From positions 372,001-436,000 of the forward strand of contig NZ_FNZF01000002.1 of NCBI RefSeq assembly GCF_900109165.1: a stretch of 64,000 nt of DNA, read 5' to 3'. Position numbers and translations under genes: made by a program. Shown one piece after another: positions 15,697-25,842 of this stretch; position 1 is the first letter of the stretch; each line of letters starts with the position of its first letter. The notes under the pieces are model-generated. The model saw nothing but the letters and a program-made list of their open reading frames with translations, was not told the origin of the DNA and did no database searches. Source of the DNA: Bhargavaea ginsengi. Lineage in GTDB: Bacteria; Bacillota; Bacilli; Bacillales_A; Planococcaceae.

Positions 15697-18057
15697 TTAT
15701 TTCAGCTCGACCACGGTGACACCGTACCCGCCTTCGCCCGCTTCACCGAATCGGAAGCTCTTGACTCTCGGATGGCGGCGGAGGAACTTCTGGATTCCCT
15801 CGCGGAGTGCGCCAGTGCCCTTTCCGTGAATGATCGATACACGCGGATAGTTGGCGAGCAGCGCATCATCGATGTATTTCTCCGCCCTGCCGATGGCATC
15901 CTCGTAACGCTCGCCGCGGAGGTCAAGTTCAAGCTTCACACCGGAACCCGACCGGCCGCGGACTGCATTGACACTGACGGTGTCCTTTTCTTTTTCCGGC
16001 TTGATGTACTCCAGGTCGGCCTCATCGATTTTCATCTTCAGGATGCCAAGCTGGACCATCCATTCGCCGTCAGACATCTTCTCGACAAGCGAACCCTTCT
16101 GCCCGTAGCTGAGCACTTTGACTTCGTCGCCGGTACGGAATTCCCTTTTTGCGGGCTTCGCCTTCTGTTTCGGCTTCTTTGCGATTTCCTCTTCAGGGAC
16201 AGCACCTTCAAGCCGTTTTTTCGCATCGATAAGCTCATGTTCTTTGACGGATGCGCCGGCATTCAGCCTGAGTGCACGGAGCTCTGAAATGACCGTTTCC
16301 GCTTCCCTGCGCGCATCATCAACAATCTTCTTCGCTTTTTCCCTGGCCTTCTGCTCAAGAGTTTCCTTTTTTGATTCATATTCGGAAAGCCTGACCTCAA
16401 GCTGTTGTTTGAGTGTTTCGGATTCCTCGAGCACACGGGCTGTTTCTTCTGCATCTTTTTCCGCCTGCACACGGCTGGCTTCCAGAGAAGTGATCATCGT
16501 CTCCACCTCGTTCCGGTTTTCACCGGTAAACGTCTCAGCGTGACGGATGATCCGATCCGGCAGCCCCAGACGGCTGGAGATTTCGAACGCGTTGCTCCGG
16601 CCGGGAACCCCGATCAGGAGCCGGTAAGTCGGGCTCAGTGTCTCAACGTCAAATTCAACGCTTGCATTGACGACGCCCGGACGGTTGTATCCGTAGGCCT
16701 TCAGCTCGGGATAATGGGTGGTCGCCATGACCCTGGCCCCCCGCCCGTGGACTTCATCCAGGATGGAGATGGCAAGCGCCGCCCCCTCCTGGGGATCCGT
16801 TCCGGAACCGAGCTCATCAAACAGGACAAGGGATTCGGAATCGAACTTATGAAGGATGTCTACAATGTTGACCATATGTGAAGAAAACGTACTGAGGCTC
16901 TGTTCGATGGATTGCTCGTCACCGATATCTGCAAAAACATCCTTGAAAACGGCCATCTCCGATCCGTCCAGCGCAGGAATCGGGATGCCCGCCTGGGTCA
17001 TAAGGGTACAAAGGCCGACTGTCTTCAGTGTGACGGTCTTGCCGCCCGTGTTCGGACCGGTGATGACGATGGCCGTCGTCTCCCTGCCGAATTCGATCGT
17101 GTTCGGGACGGCTTCCTCCCTCGTCAAAAACGGATGACGGCCTTTGACAAGTCGGATGTAGCCTTCATCGTTGACTTTCGGGACCGTCGCTTTATGTGCC
17201 ATTCCATATTTCGCCTTGGCCAGCACAGCGTCCATATCACCCAAAATACGTACCAGGACAAACAGCTCATGGGCATGTTCCTGAACATGTCCGCTCAGCT
17301 CTCGGAGGATGCGTTCGATCTCTTCCTTTTCCCTTGCCTTCAGCTGGCGGATTTCGTTGTTTGCCTGAACGACGGCATCCGGCTCGATGAACAATGTCTG
17401 TCCTGAGGAGGACTGGTCATGGACAATCCCGCCAAAATGCGTCCGGTACTCCTGCTTTACGGGGATGACGTACCGGTCGTTCCGGATGGTGACGATCGAG
17501 TCGGACAGCATCTTCGAATTATTCCGGGTATACTGCTCCAGTTTTTCGCGAACCCGGCCTTCCTGCGTCCGGAGCTGCTGTCGGATGGAACGCAGAGCAG
17601 ATGATGCACTATCCAGGACCTTGCCGTTCTCATCGATGCAGGCATTGATTTCATGTTCCAGTGCGGTCAGGACGGGCATCTCTTCCTTTTTCGCAAGGAA
17701 TAGCGGAATTTCAATCTCACCTTCTTCAGAGATCGCTTCAAGGAACTGGCGGAGAATACGGCCGGCACGAATCGTGCTTGCCGTCTCCATCAGTTCACCG
17801 GCCCCAAGCGTACCGCCGGCCTGTGCGCGCTTGGCGTACATCCGGATGTCGAACAGGCCGCCCATCGGGACGTTTCCGCGGATGCGGTAAATGGCCAGCG
17901 CTTCGTCCGTCTCTGCGAGGAGCGAGCGGACATTTTCGATGTCGTCCGAAGGGACCAACTCACCGATCCGCGCCCGTCCGAGTGCCGATGTGCAATGACC
18001 GGTCACTTCGGAGCGGATTTTATCAAATTCAAGTGTTTTCAGGACCCGGGCCTCCAT
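15697..18057 (-). CDS. mutS2: MutS2 endonuclease / collided-ribosome splitting factor
   Basis: 786 residues. Walker A GPNTGGKT at 334-341, Walker B and signature in the following 100 residues (LVLFDELGSGTDPQEG), a long coiled coil, a KOW-like domain and the C-terminal SMR domain (LDLRGERYEDA, IIHGKGTGALREG). MutS2 suppresses recombination and, in B. subtilis, acts on collided ribosomes. The ATG at 18057 has AAAGGAAG at suitable spacing; a GTG three codons earlier does not. Downstream of polX. Confidence 0.95.
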   Translation of the reverse strand: MEARVLKTLEFDKIRSEVTGHCTSALGRARIGELVPSDDIENVRSLLAETDEALAIYRIRGNVPMGGLFDIRMYAKRAQAGGTLGAGELMETASTIRAGRILRQFLEAISEEGEIEIPLFLAKKEEMPVLTALEHEINACIDENGKVLDSASSALRSIRQQLRTQEGRVREKLEQYTRNNSKMLSDSIVTIRNDRYVIPVKQEYRTHFGGIVHDQSSSGQTLFIEPDAVVQANNEIRQLKAREKEEIERILRELSGHVQEHAHELFVLVRILGDMDAVLAKAKYGMAHKATVPKVNDEGYIRLVKGRHPFLTREEAVPNTIEFGRETTAIVITGPNTGGKTVTLKTVGLCTLMTQAGIPIPALDGSEMAVFKDVFADIGDEQSIEQSLSTFSSHMVNIVDILHKFDSESLVLFDELGSGTDPQEGAALAISILDEVHGRGARVMATTHYPELKAYGYNRPGVVNASVEFDVETLSPTYRLLIGVPGRSNAFEISSRLGLPDRIIRHAETFTGENRNEVETMITSLEASRVQAEKDAEETARVLEESETLKQQLEVRLSEYESKKETLEQKAREKAKKIVDDARREAETVISELRALRLNAGASVKEHELIDAKKRLEGAVPEEEIAKKPKQKAKPAKREFRTGDEVKVLSYGQKGSLVEKMSDGEWMVQLGILKMKIDEADLEYIKPEKEKDTVSVNAVRGRSGSGVKLELDLRGERYEDAIGRAEKYIDDALLANYPRVSIIHGKGTGALREGIQKFLRRHPRVKSFRFGEAGEGGYGVTVVELK

Positions 18058-18095
18058 GTGCCCCACTTCCTTTCAGATCAAGTCTGTCTATTGAT

Positions 18096-19805
18096 TCATT
18101 GCTTCCTGCCGAGGTGTGACAGGAAGCGGTCGAGTGTCCATGTATTGACGATCATATCGCGGTCCAGCCATGCACGTTGTGCGTAGCGCACTCCGGTATC
18201 CATATAGGACAGCTGTCCGACACTGTGGGCATCGGTATTGACAGCGATCGGCACGCCCTTTTCTGCGGCGAGCACAAGCCATTCTTCGGCGAGGTCCAGC
18301 CGGTACGGATTGGCATTCAGCTCGAGGATCTTGCCATACTCTGCCGCCCATTCGATCAATTGTGCCACATCGGGCGAGTAACCGTCACGGCGTCCGATGA
18401 TGCGGCCTGTCGGATGAGCGATCATATCCACATGCGGGTTTGAAATTGCCGCGTGGAGGCGCTCCATGATCTTTTCCTGCGGCTGGCTGAAATTCGAGTG
18501 GATCGAAGCGATTACGAAATCCAGTTCAGAAAGCAGTTCATCGTCAAAGTCCAGTGTTGCATCCGGAAGAATGTCCATCTCTGTTCCGCAAAGCACGGTG
18601 ATGCCGTCCAATTCCGCATCCACTGCGCGAACTTCACGGATCTGATCACGAAGGCGTTCAGGGGTCAATCCGTTTGCCACACGCAGATACCTGGAATGGT
18701 CGGTGATGACGATATGGCTGTAGCCGAGTTCGCGGCAAGCTTCCGCCATCTCACGGACCGACTCCGCTCCGTCCGACCAAACTGTATGCATATGAAGGTC
18801 CGAGCGGATGTCTTCCGGCCGGATCAGGGTTTTCAGTTCATCTGTGCGTTCCAGTTCCGTCCCGTCTTTGCGGACGGTCGGCGGGATAAACGGCAGGCCG
18901 AAATGTGCAAAGAAGTTTTCCTCCGAATCAAATGTCAGGACACTGCCGTCTTCTTGCTCCACACCATACTCGCTGATCTTTTCGCCGCGTTCTTTTGCGA
19001 TCTGGCGCATCCGGACATTATGGTCCTTCGATCCGGTAAAGTGATGGATGGCACTCGCAAACTGTTCTTCCGAAACAAAGCGAAAATCCACATCCACCGG
19101 CTCATCTGCGTTGACGGTGACTGACAGTTTAGCTTCTCCGGAAGCATCGGTGCCAATGACAGGAAGCGCTCCTGCCAGCGCTGCATTGACCTGATCCGGT
19201 TTTTTTGTGACGATGATAAAGTCTAGGTCACTGCTCATTTCGGCTGTCCGGCGGTAGCTGCCTGTCACCATATAACGTTCCGCTTCGGGGATTGAGTCCA
19301 GCACGGTTTCGATCATCCGGACGACGGGTTCCAGCTGCCAGTGCGGCAGCTTGTCCGGTCGCTGCCCGAATGTCTCGAGCTCAGCCAGGATTTTTTCTTC
19401 CGTCTTCTTTCCGAAGCCGGAGAGTTTGCTGACCTCCCCTGCCTCGCATGCCGCCCTGAGCGATTCAGCGGAGTCGATGCCGAGCTCACCGCGCAGCTTG
19501 GCAATTTTCTTTCCGCCGAGGCCGGGGATTTTCAGGAGCGGGATCAGGCCGTCCGGAACCTGTTCGCGGAGCTCTCCCAGAAGCTCCGATTCCCCTTTTT
19601 CCAGCAGGTCGGTGATCACCGCGCCGGTGCCTTTTCCGATCCCTTTCAGAGACAGGATATCATCCATTTCGGCAAGGCTGCGCGGATCCTGCTCAAGTAC
19701 ACCGGCAGCTTTACGGAATGCTCCTACCTTGAACGGGTTTTCGCCCAGCAGTTCCATGTGGAGCGCAATTTCTTCAAGCGTTTTGATGATGATTTTCTTA
19801 TTCAC
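18096..19805 (-). CDS. polX: DNA polymerase X with PHP domain
   Basis: 569 residues. A helix-hairpin-helix/lyase region and pol-beta palm (GSYRRTAEMSSDLDFIIV) are followed by a PHP phosphoesterase domain from about residue 335 (LHMHTVWSDG, ITDHSRYLR, EMDIL, IASIHSN, TDAHSVG). PolX fills short gaps in base excision repair and its PHP part has 3'-5' exonuclease activity in B. subtilis. The GTG at 19805 aligns with the B. subtilis start and has the best spacing from AAAGGGG; ATG codons 6-9 bases earlier are alternatives. Confidence 0.94.
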   Translation of the reverse strand: MNKKIIIKTLEEIALHMELLGENPFKVGAFRKAAGVLEQDPRSLAEMDDILSLKGIGKGTGAVITDLLEKGESELLGELREQVPDGLIPLLKIPGLGGKKIAKLRGELGIDSAESLRAACEAGEVSKLSGFGKKTEEKILAELETFGQRPDKLPHWQLEPVVRMIETVLDSIPEAERYMVTGSYRRTAEMSSDLDFIIVTKKPDQVNAALAGALPVIGTDASGEAKLSVTVNADEPVDVDFRFVSEEQFASAIHHFTGSKDHNVRMRQIAKERGEKISEYGVEQEDGSVLTFDSEENFFAHFGLPFIPPTVRKDGTELERTDELKTLIRPEDIRSDLHMHTVWSDGAESVREMAEACRELGYSHIVITDHSRYLRVANGLTPERLRDQIREVRAVDAELDGITVLCGTEMDILPDATLDFDDELLSELDFVIASIHSNFSQPQEKIMERLHAAISNPHVDMIAHPTGRIIGRRDGYSPDVAQLIEWAAEYGKILELNANPYRLDLAEEWLVLAAEKGVPIAVNTDAHSVGQLSYMDTGVRYAQRAWLDRDMIVNTWTLDRFLSHLGRKQ

Positions 19806-19827
19806 CGCCATCATTCCCCTTTCGGAT

Positions 19828-19856
19828 AAAAAGCTTCCCTCATCGGAAGGGAAGCT
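19828..19856 (-). terminator. Terminator between cvpA and polX
   Basis: Nine-base-pair stem AGCTTCCCT/AGGGAAGCT followed on the minus strand by TTTTTATCC, directly after the cvpA stop. polX must then depend on readthrough or an unseen promoter. Confidence 0.75.
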
Positions 19857-19857
19857 C

Positions 19858-20397
19858 TCATTTTGTATAAATGTACCACCAGTTTTTCACCATTTCGGAT
19901 ATCACGGGTGTATGTTTCAGCATCGCTCCGGATAGAAGCGATGAATCGATCATGTTCTGGATAGCCGCGATCGGCACCATTGCCACGATATAAAGGATGA
20001 AAAAAAGGATCAGATAAAATTCCAGGAACCCGAGTGCCGCACCCGCGAAGGAATTGACCGTTCCGAGCACCGGCAGGTATTTCAGGAAATCAAAAGCGGA
20101 CGCAATCAGATGCAGCACCAGCTTCACTGCCAGGAAGATGAATACAAAAGCGAGCAGGCGGTAGAATGTCTGGTCGAAATCAATGCTTCCGAATGCGATC
20201 CGGAGCGAGTTCCCCGCCTCTACAGCAGGATACGGGATCCAGAGCACGAACTTTTCGGCAAGCGGCTTATAGTACTTCCACGCGACAATCAGCGCGATGA
20301 TGATGCCGGTCATATGTAGAAGCTGGACAATCAGGCCCCGCTTGTATCCCGCCACGAGGCCGCCCAGAAGAACGATCAGTATGATTAAATCAAGCAT
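19858..20397 (-). CDS. yshB: CvpA family membrane protein (YshB)
   Basis: 179 residues with four hydrophobic segments and the CvpA family opening DLIILIVLLGGLVAGYKRGL plus SFAGAALGFLEFYLILF. CvpA proteins are linked to envelope homeostasis and colicin V export in E. coli; role in Firmicutes is unknown. Starts 8 bp after zapA, as in B. subtilis (yshA-yshB), so they are co-transcribed. Confidence 0.88.
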   Translation of the reverse strand: MLDLIILIVLLGGLVAGYKRGLIVQLLHMTGIIIALIVAWKYYKPLAEKFVLWIPYPAVEAGNSLRIAFGSIDFDQTFYRLLAFVFIFLAVKLVLHLIASAFDFLKYLPVLGTVNSFAGAALGFLEFYLILFFILYIVAMVPIAAIQNMIDSSLLSGAMLKHTPVISEMVKNWWYIYTK

Positions 20398-20404
20398 GCA
20401 CGTG

Positions 20405-20665
20405 TCAGCCCTTCAGTTGGTTCAATTCGTTTTCAAGTTCTTCGATCCGCTCTTTGAGCTTGATCGAGTCATTGACCATATTTAGTGCGGTCAGCACCGC
20501 GATTTTCGGTGTATCCAAAGAACGGTTCTTCGATGAGATCTCGCGCATCATATCATCCACGAGTGAAGCGACGAGCCGCATATGTCCGACAGACTCTTTT
20601 CCTACCATCTGGTATGTCTGTCCATAGATATCGACGGACACACGGTTTTTTTCCGGTTCAGCCAC
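20405..20665 (-). CDS. zapA: Cell division protein ZapA
   Basis: 86 residues, the length of B. subtilis Zap[20 protein letters not shown] is the N-terminal strand region, [18 protein letters not shown] follows, then a C-terminal coiled coil rich in Leu/Glu. It bundles FtsZ filaments at the division septum. The start is GTG at 20665 with AAGGAGGTGG upstream; longer readings extend past the ribosome site and are rejected. Confidence 0.93.
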   Translation of the reverse strand: MAEPEKNRVSVDIYGQTYQMVGKESVGHMRLVASLVDDMMREISSKNRSLDTPKIAVLTALNMVNDSIKLKERIEELENELNQLKG

Positions 20666-20755
20666 TCCCGCCACCTCCTTGAAAAATCCCATACACCATA
20701 TTACCATGAAAAGGCTTGCCGTGTGTAGGTACCAAACGGCGGAAGGATGAGAATC

Positions 20756-21697
20756 ATGTCGAATGCTGTAATCCAGCTGGGCCCGGACCGGATCCGGGCA
20801 CTCATGGCCCATTATGCAGGCTCCAAGATTGAACGGAATGCACCAGGCGTGGTGTTTGCGGCCAAGTCCGGAAGTGTATCCATCACCGCCTATAAGTCAG
20901 GCAAGGTATTGTTCCAGGGCGGAGGTGCGGAAGCGGAAGCCTCCCGTTGGGGAGGATCTTCCGGAAGCCCCGGCAAACCGGCTTCCCGGCCAAAAGGGGA
21001 AACACTCCCTGAAGGACTGGCCCGCATGTCGGTTCTCGGGTCGGACGAAACCGGCACCGGCGACTTTTTCGGTCCAGTTACTGTCGCAGCATGCTTTGTG
21101 CCGGATGAAAAAATCCCGCTTGCCGAAGAGCTGGGTGTTAAAGATTCAAAGATGCTGACAGATGCCTATATGCTGAAAATCGGACCGGATATCAAAGAGG
21201 CATTCCTGAACAGCGTGCTTGTCCTCCCCACCGAGAAATATAATACTGTCCAGGCAAAAGGGTGGTCACAGGGGAAGATCAAAGCTCTGCTCCATAACCA
21301 GGCGCTCAAGCATGTACTCAGGAAGATGGACGGGACAAAGCCAGATCATATTCTGATCGACCAGTTTGCGGAACGGGGCATCTACTATCGGCATATCGCT
21401 TCCGAACCGGAAATCATCCGGGAGAATGTGCTGTTTTCCACAAAGGCTGAAAACCTCCATGTGTCAGTTGCCTGTGCGTCGATCCTTGCCCGGGTGGCTT
21501 TCCTGGAAGAGATGGACCGGCTGAGCAGCCTCGCCGGCGTCACTTTGCCGAAAGGCGCCGGCAAACCGGTCGATGAAGCCGCGGCCAAAATCATTTTGAG
21601 AAAAGGCGATGACTTCCTGGCCTCAATCACGAAACGCCATTTCGCCAACACCCGTAAAGCTGCTGCGCTTGCAGCCAAGCGATCCGGGAAATCCTGA
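20756..21697 (+). CDS. rnhC: Ribonuclease HIII
   Basis: 313 residues. An N-terminal TBP-like substrate domain (about 1-90) is followed by the RNase H fold with [13 protein letters not shown], the D-E-D-D type catalytic residues and HILIDQFAE. It cleaves RNA of RNA-DNA hybrids. A low-complexity Gly/Ser/Pro linker joins the domains. ATG at 20756 follows GGAAGG by 9 bases. Divergent from zapA, as in B. subtilis, and closed by a terminator. Confidence 0.95.
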   Translation: MSNAVIQLGPDRIRALMAHYAGSKIERNAPGVVFAAKSGSVSITAYKSGKVLFQGGGAEAEASRWGGSSGSPGKPASRPKGETLPEGLARMSVLGSDETGTGDFFGPVTVAACFVPDEKIPLAEELGVKDSKMLTDAYMLKIGPDIKEAFLNSVLVLPTEKYNTVQAKGWSQGKIKALLHNQALKHVLRKMDGTKPDHILIDQFAERGIYYRHIASEPEIIRENVLFSTKAENLHVSVACASILARVAFLEEMDRLSSLAGVTLPKGAGKPVDEAAAKIILRKGDDFLASITKRHFANTRKAAALAAKRSGKS

Positions 21698-21710
21698 ATG
21701 TGTTTTCCAT

Positions 21711-21740
21711 GCCGTCCGGCTAATGTCGGACGGCTTTTTT
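21711..21740 (+). terminator. Terminator of rnhC
   Basis: Eight-base-pair stem GCCGTCCG/CGGACGGC with an 8-base loop and six T. Confidence 0.9.
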
Positions 21741-21743
21741 GGA

Positions 21744-22265
21744 TTCGTGCGCAAGTACGGGACGGTTTGGCTTTTCTTAAGCGAACTTCTGCGGATTCGG
21801 GTGGCGTTCCAATTTCGTACGCGAACTTCTTGGATTCGTACGCAAACTCGGGTGGCACTCCACTTTCGTACGCGAACTTCTGCGGTTCGTACGCAAACTC
21901 GAGTGGCACTCCACTTTCGTACGCGAACTTCTGCGGTTCGTACGCAAACTGGAGAAGCGTTCCACTTTCGTACACGAACTTCTGCGATTCGTACTCAAAC
22001 TCGGGTGCGTTTCACTTTTCGTACGCGAACTTCCCGAATTCATACGCAAACTCGGGTGGCATTCCACTTTCGTACGCGAACTTCCCGAATTCATACGCAA
22101 ACACGGGTGGCGTTCCACTTTCGTACGCGAACTTCCCGGTTTCATACGCAAACTGGGGTCGCGTTCCACTTTTCGCACGCGAACTTCCCGAATTCATACG
22201 CAAACTCGGGACGCGTTTCACTTTTCGTACGCGAACTTCCTGGATTCGCACGCAAACACGAAATG
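21744..22265. repeat. 51-bp tandem repeat array
   Basis: About ten units begin at 21814, 21865, 21916, 21967, 22018, 22069, 22120, 22172 and 22224, with degenerate partial copies at the left from 21744. Each unit is 51 bp (two are 52) and is itself a pair of related halves of 21 and 30 bp, each opening with TTCGTACGC followed by AAC or GAAC. Every unit therefore holds two CGTACG palindromes. Because 51 is divisible by three, long open frames run through the array on both strands, but none has a ribosome site or codon pattern of a real gene. No spacers are present, so this is not CRISPR. Confidence 0.95.
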
Positions 22266-22282
22266 CAAAACAAGAAAACCAT

Positions 22283-22313
22283 TAAAAGCCCCGCCGAAAT
22301 GCCGGCGGGGCTT
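22283..22313 (-). terminator. Terminator of pheST
   Basis: Perfect 11-bp stem AAGCCCCGCCG/CGGCGGGGCTT with a 6-base loop, followed on the minus strand by TTAATGG, a weak U tract. It starts 10 bases after the pheT stop. Confidence 0.8.
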
Positions 22314-22322
22314 AATCAACAA

Positions 22323-24734
22323 TCAGTTACGGGTTTGGGCGCCTTCTGCTTCGAGTGCGGCCACAATGCGGTTGTGCGCTTCTGTGACTTCTTCGTCCGT
22401 GAGCGTGCGTTCCGGATCCAGATAGGTCAGCGAGAATGCGATCGACTTCATGCCTTCTTCCATCCGCTCTCCTTCATACACGTCAAAGATGCGGACTTCT
22501 TTCAGCATGCTTCCCGCATTGGCGCGGATGGTGTTTTCAAGCGTGGCGGCCTCGACAGCCTTCGGCACGACAAGTGCGATATCACGGCTGATCGAAGGGA
22601 ACTTCGGTACCGGTGTATACAGGAGCGGTTCCGTATCTTCATTCAGCAAGCGCTGCAGGTTCAGCTCAAAGACGATGGTCTCCTTCAGATCCCTTGCCTT
22701 CTGTTCGGAAGGGTGCAGCTGGCCGATGACGCCGACCTGCTGGCCATTCAAGAGAACGTCAGCCGTACGGCCCGGATGGAGTCCATCCATCTCCCCTTTG
22801 CGGAAGGACAGATTCTCCGAAAGGCCTAGCTTTGCGGCAAGCTCTTCAACGACGCCCTTAACCGAGTAGAAGTCCACTTGCTTATGCCCTTCTTGCCAGC
22901 CTCCGCCGGACCAGTCGCCCGTGATGGCCCCGGCGACATGCTCGACTTCCGTCGGCAGCCCGTCCTCACCTTCTCCGAGGAAGACGGATCCGACCTCATA
23001 GAGCGCAACCGAGCTTGTCTGGCGCGCTGTATTGTAGGTGACCGCCGCCAAAAGATGCGGCAGCAGGCTTTGTCGGAGAGTGCTCCTGTCTTCGCTCATC
23101 GGCATGAGCAGCCGGGTCACAGGTGCAGTTTCCAGCGCGAATTTCTGGGATTCCGATTCGGAAGTGAGTGAATAGGTGATCGCCTGATAAAGACCTGCGC
23201 CCTCCAGGTAGCGGCGGACTGTGCGCCGTTTTTCCTGGTACGGGCTGAGGCCGCCGGGAATGGATTCCGTCACCGGAAGGGTCGCAGGAATCTCATCATA
23301 TCCATAGAGTCGGGCGATTTCTTCAACGATGTCCTCCGGGATGGTAATATCAACGCGCCGGGTCGGAGCATCAATGATGAACTGTCCGTTCACCGCTTCG
23401 TACGGGAACTTCAGCCGCTTTAAAATCTCTTCCATCTCTTCGAATGGGATCTTCATCCCGAGACGTTCGTTGATGAAGTCCGGAGAAACAGCGACCCTTT
23501 TGGGTTCTTTGTCCAGTTCATCGAACAGGACGGTTCCGGAAAGCACTTCGCCGCCTGCGAGCTCCGCCATGAGGGCAGCTGCCCGTTCACCTGCTTCAAC
23601 GACGCGGTTCGGATCGACGCCTTTCTCAAAGCGGGTGCTGGCATCGCTGCGGAGGCCGAGCTCGCGGGACGTCTTCCTGACTGAGGCCGGACTAAAGTAG
23701 GCCGCCTCAATTACGACGGTCGTCGTGCCGTCATGGACTTCGGAGTTCGCACCGCCCATCACTCCTGCGATGGCAACCGGTTCGCGGCCATTTGTAATCA
23801 CCAGGTGATGCGGTTCCAGGCTCCTCTCAGTGCCGTCAAGGGTTTCGATGACTTCGCCTTTGGCTGCATGCCGGACAGCAATCTCTTTCGTGCCGAGACG
23901 GTCATAGTCGAATGCGTGAAGCGGCTGACCGTATTCCATCAGCACGTAATTCGTGATGTCGACGATATTGTTGTGCGGACGGACACCGGCAGCCATCAGA
24001 CGCGCTTTCAGCCATTCCGGCGATTCTCCCACTGTGACATTACGGACCACCTTGGCCGCGTAAAGCGGATTCGCTTCCGGTGATTCAATGCGGAGACCAA
24101 GCAGATCTGACGCCGGCACTGCCGCTTCGTCGTGCGCAGTTTCCGGCAGTGTGACTTCTTTGGACAAGATTGCGGCCGTTTCATAAGCCACGCCAAGCAT
24201 GCTGAGCGCGTCCGACCGGTTCGGAGTCAGGTCGAGCTCGAGTACCGTATCATTCAGTCCGAGCAGACCGAGCGCATCCTGTCCGGGCCGGGATTCTTCA
24301 GGCAACACGTAGATGCCCGATGCATAGGCCTTTGGGACGACCTTTCCGTCGAAGCCCAGTTCTTGCAGGGAACAGATCATCCCGTGGGATTCCTCCCCGC
24401 GGAGCTTCGCTTTTTTGATCTTCATCCCACCCGGCAAACGTGCCCCAGGGCGCGCAACGATAACCTTCTGCCCGGCAGCGACGTTTGGCGCTCCGCAGAT
24501 GATCTGGGAAGGTTCCTCCTCGCCTACATCGACCACGCAGATATTCAGCTTGTCCGCCTGCGGATGCTGATTGCATTCCAGCACATGCCCGACAACGATG
24601 TTCTTCAGCCCTTCCGAGCGGTTGTCGACTGCATCCACCTCGATGCCGGACCGGGTAATCTTTTCTGCCAGCTCTGCCGGCTCCACGCCTTCAATATCGA
24701 CATATTCGCTTAACCAGTTCAGTGATACTTTCAT
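22323..24734 (-). CDS. pheT: Phenylalanyl-tRNA synthetase beta subunit
   Basis: 803 residues. An N-terminal EMAP/OB tRNA-binding domain (VVGHVLECNQHPQADKLNICVV) is followed by B3/B4 editing domain (YFSPASVRKTSRELGLRSDASTRFEKG split across its motif), B5, the catalytic-like core and a C-terminal anticodon-binding ferredoxin fold ending near LTDEEVTEAHNRIV. It forms the alpha2-beta2 enzyme with PheS and edits mischarged Tyr. Co-transcribed with pheS, under the T-box leader. Confidence 0.97.
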   Translation of the reverse strand: MKVSLNWLSEYVDIEGVEPAELAEKITRSGIEVDAVDNRSEGLKNIVVGHVLECNQHPQADKLNICVVDVGEEEPSQIICGAPNVAAGQKVIVARPGARLPGGMKIKKAKLRGEESHGMICSLQELGFDGKVVPKAYASGIYVLPEESRPGQDALGLLGLNDTVLELDLTPNRSDALSMLGVAYETAAILSKEVTLPETAHDEAAVPASDLLGLRIESPEANPLYAAKVVRNVTVGESPEWLKARLMAAGVRPHNNIVDITNYVLMEYGQPLHAFDYDRLGTKEIAVRHAAKGEVIETLDGTERSLEPHHLVITNGREPVAIAGVMGGANSEVHDGTTTVVIEAAYFSPASVRKTSRELGLRSDASTRFEKGVDPNRVVEAGERAAALMAELAGGEVLSGTVLFDELDKEPKRVAVSPDFINERLGMKIPFEEMEEILKRLKFPYEAVNGQFIIDAPTRRVDITIPEDIVEEIARLYGYDEIPATLPVTESIPGGLSPYQEKRRTVRRYLEGAGLYQAITYSLTSESESQKFALETAPVTRLLMPMSEDRSTLRQSLLPHLLAAVTYNTARQTSSVALYEVGSVFLGEGEDGLPTEVEHVAGAITGDWSGGGWQEGHKQVDFYSVKGVVEELAAKLGLSENLSFRKGEMDGLHPGRTADVLLNGQQVGVIGQLHPSEQKARDLKETIVFELNLQRLLNEDTEPLLYTPVPKFPSISRDIALVVPKAVEAATLENTIRANAGSMLKEVRIFDVYEGERMEEGMKSIAFSLTYLDPERTLTDEEVTEAHNRIVAALEAEGAQTRN

Positions 24735-24749
24735 GTATAGTCGTCCTCC

Positions 24750-25787
24750 TCAGCCTTCCGCCCTGCGGAATTGTCCGATGAACCGGAGATCATCCGTGTA
24801 GAAGTGGCGGATGTCTTCGATTCCGTATTTCAGCATCGCGATGCGTTCCGGCCCCATGCCGAAGGCAAATCCGGAATGCACTTCAGGGTCATATCCGCCC
24901 ATACGGAGCACGTTCGGGTGAACCATGCCGGCTCCGAGAATCTCGATCCAGCCCGTCTTTTTGCAGACGTTGCATCCGGATCCTCCGCATTTGAAGCAGG
25001 AGATATCCATTTCTACGGATGGCTCCGTGAACGGGAAATAACTTGGGCGGAGCCGGATTTCCCGGTCTTCTCCGAACATCTTCTTAGCGAAGCGATCAAG
25101 CGTCCCTTTCAGGTCGCTCATGCGGATGTTTTCTCCGACGACAAGCCCCTCGATCTGCGTGAACTGATGCGAGTGGGTCGCGTCGTCATTGTCGCGGCGG
25201 TACACCTTGCCCGGGCAGATGATCTTAAACGACTTTCCTTCCTTCGCTTCCATCGTGCGCGCCTGCACAGGCGACGTGTGGGTCCTGAGGAGTACATCCT
25301 CGGTGATGTAGAACGAATCCTGCATGTCGCGTGCAGGATGGCCTTTCGGCAGGTTCAGCGCTTCGAAGTTATAATAGTCCTTCTCGACTTCCGGTCCTTC
25401 CGCGACTTCATAGCCCATCGAAATGAAGAAGTCTTCAATCTCCTCGATGATGCGAGTAAGCGGATGATGAGTTCCCGTTTTCACCGGCGTGCCCGGAAGT
25501 GTTACGTCGATCGATTCCGCCTCCAGCTTCCTCGTCACCGCCTCTTCCTCGAGTGCCGCCATCCGGCTTTCAAGCTCGGCAGTCACCTCACCGCGAACCT
25601 CGTTGACGAGCGCACCCATTTTCGGCCGGTCTTCGGCCGGGAGCTTGCCCATCCCTTTTAGCAGGTCCGTGATCGGCCCCTTTTTACCCAGGTATTTGAC
25701 CCGGACATCGTTCAGCGATTTCACGTCTGACGCTGAAGCGATAGCCTCTAGCGCTTCATTCTTTAACTGTTGCAGCTGCTGCTCCAT
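24750..25787 (-). CDS. pheS: Phenylalanyl-tRNA synthetase alpha subunit
   Basis: 345 residues. N-terminal coiled coil for tRNA binding, then class II catalytic motifs: motif 1 near HHPLTRI, motif 2 TSPVQARTM and [23 protein letters not shown] in pieces, and motif 3 [30 protein letters not shown] zinc-knuckle-like insert is present near residue 265. It ligates Phe to tRNA-Phe. Preceded by a T-box leader with a UUC specifier. Confidence 0.97.
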   Translation of the reverse strand: MEQQLQQLKNEALEAIASASDVKSLNDVRVKYLGKKGPITDLLKGMGKLPAEDRPKMGALVNEVRGEVTAELESRMAALEEEAVTRKLEAESIDVTLPGTPVKTGTHHPLTRIIEEIEDFFISMGYEVAEGPEVEKDYYNFEALNLPKGHPARDMQDSFYITEDVLLRTHTSPVQARTMEAKEGKSFKIICPGKVYRRDNDDATHSHQFTQIEGLVVGENIRMSDLKGTLDRFAKKMFGEDREIRLRPSYFPFTEPSVEMDISCFKCGGSGCNVCKKTGWIEILGAGMVHPNVLRMGGYDPEVHSGFAFGMGPERIAMLKYGIEDIRHFYTDDLRFIGQFRRAEG

Positions 25788-25842
25788 TCATATTCTCCTT
25801 TCGTTAACCAGACTGCCGCCTGCTCTCCGGTTGCGGGCATAC

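Noticed and set aside
21744-22265. CRISPR array
   Set aside because: The units are contiguous tandem copies with no unique spacers, and no cas genes are near.
21698-22829. Long open frames on both strands through the 51-bp array, for example repeats of S-Y-A-N-F or T-R-T-S
   Set aside because: The unit length is a multiple of three, so any frame without a stop in one unit stays open. Several frames on both strands are equally open and none has a ribosome site of its own.
23396-23415. TTCGTACGGGAACTTC inside pheT resembles the array core
   Set aside because: It is a single copy in conserved coding sequence and is explained by codon use; no second half-unit is present.
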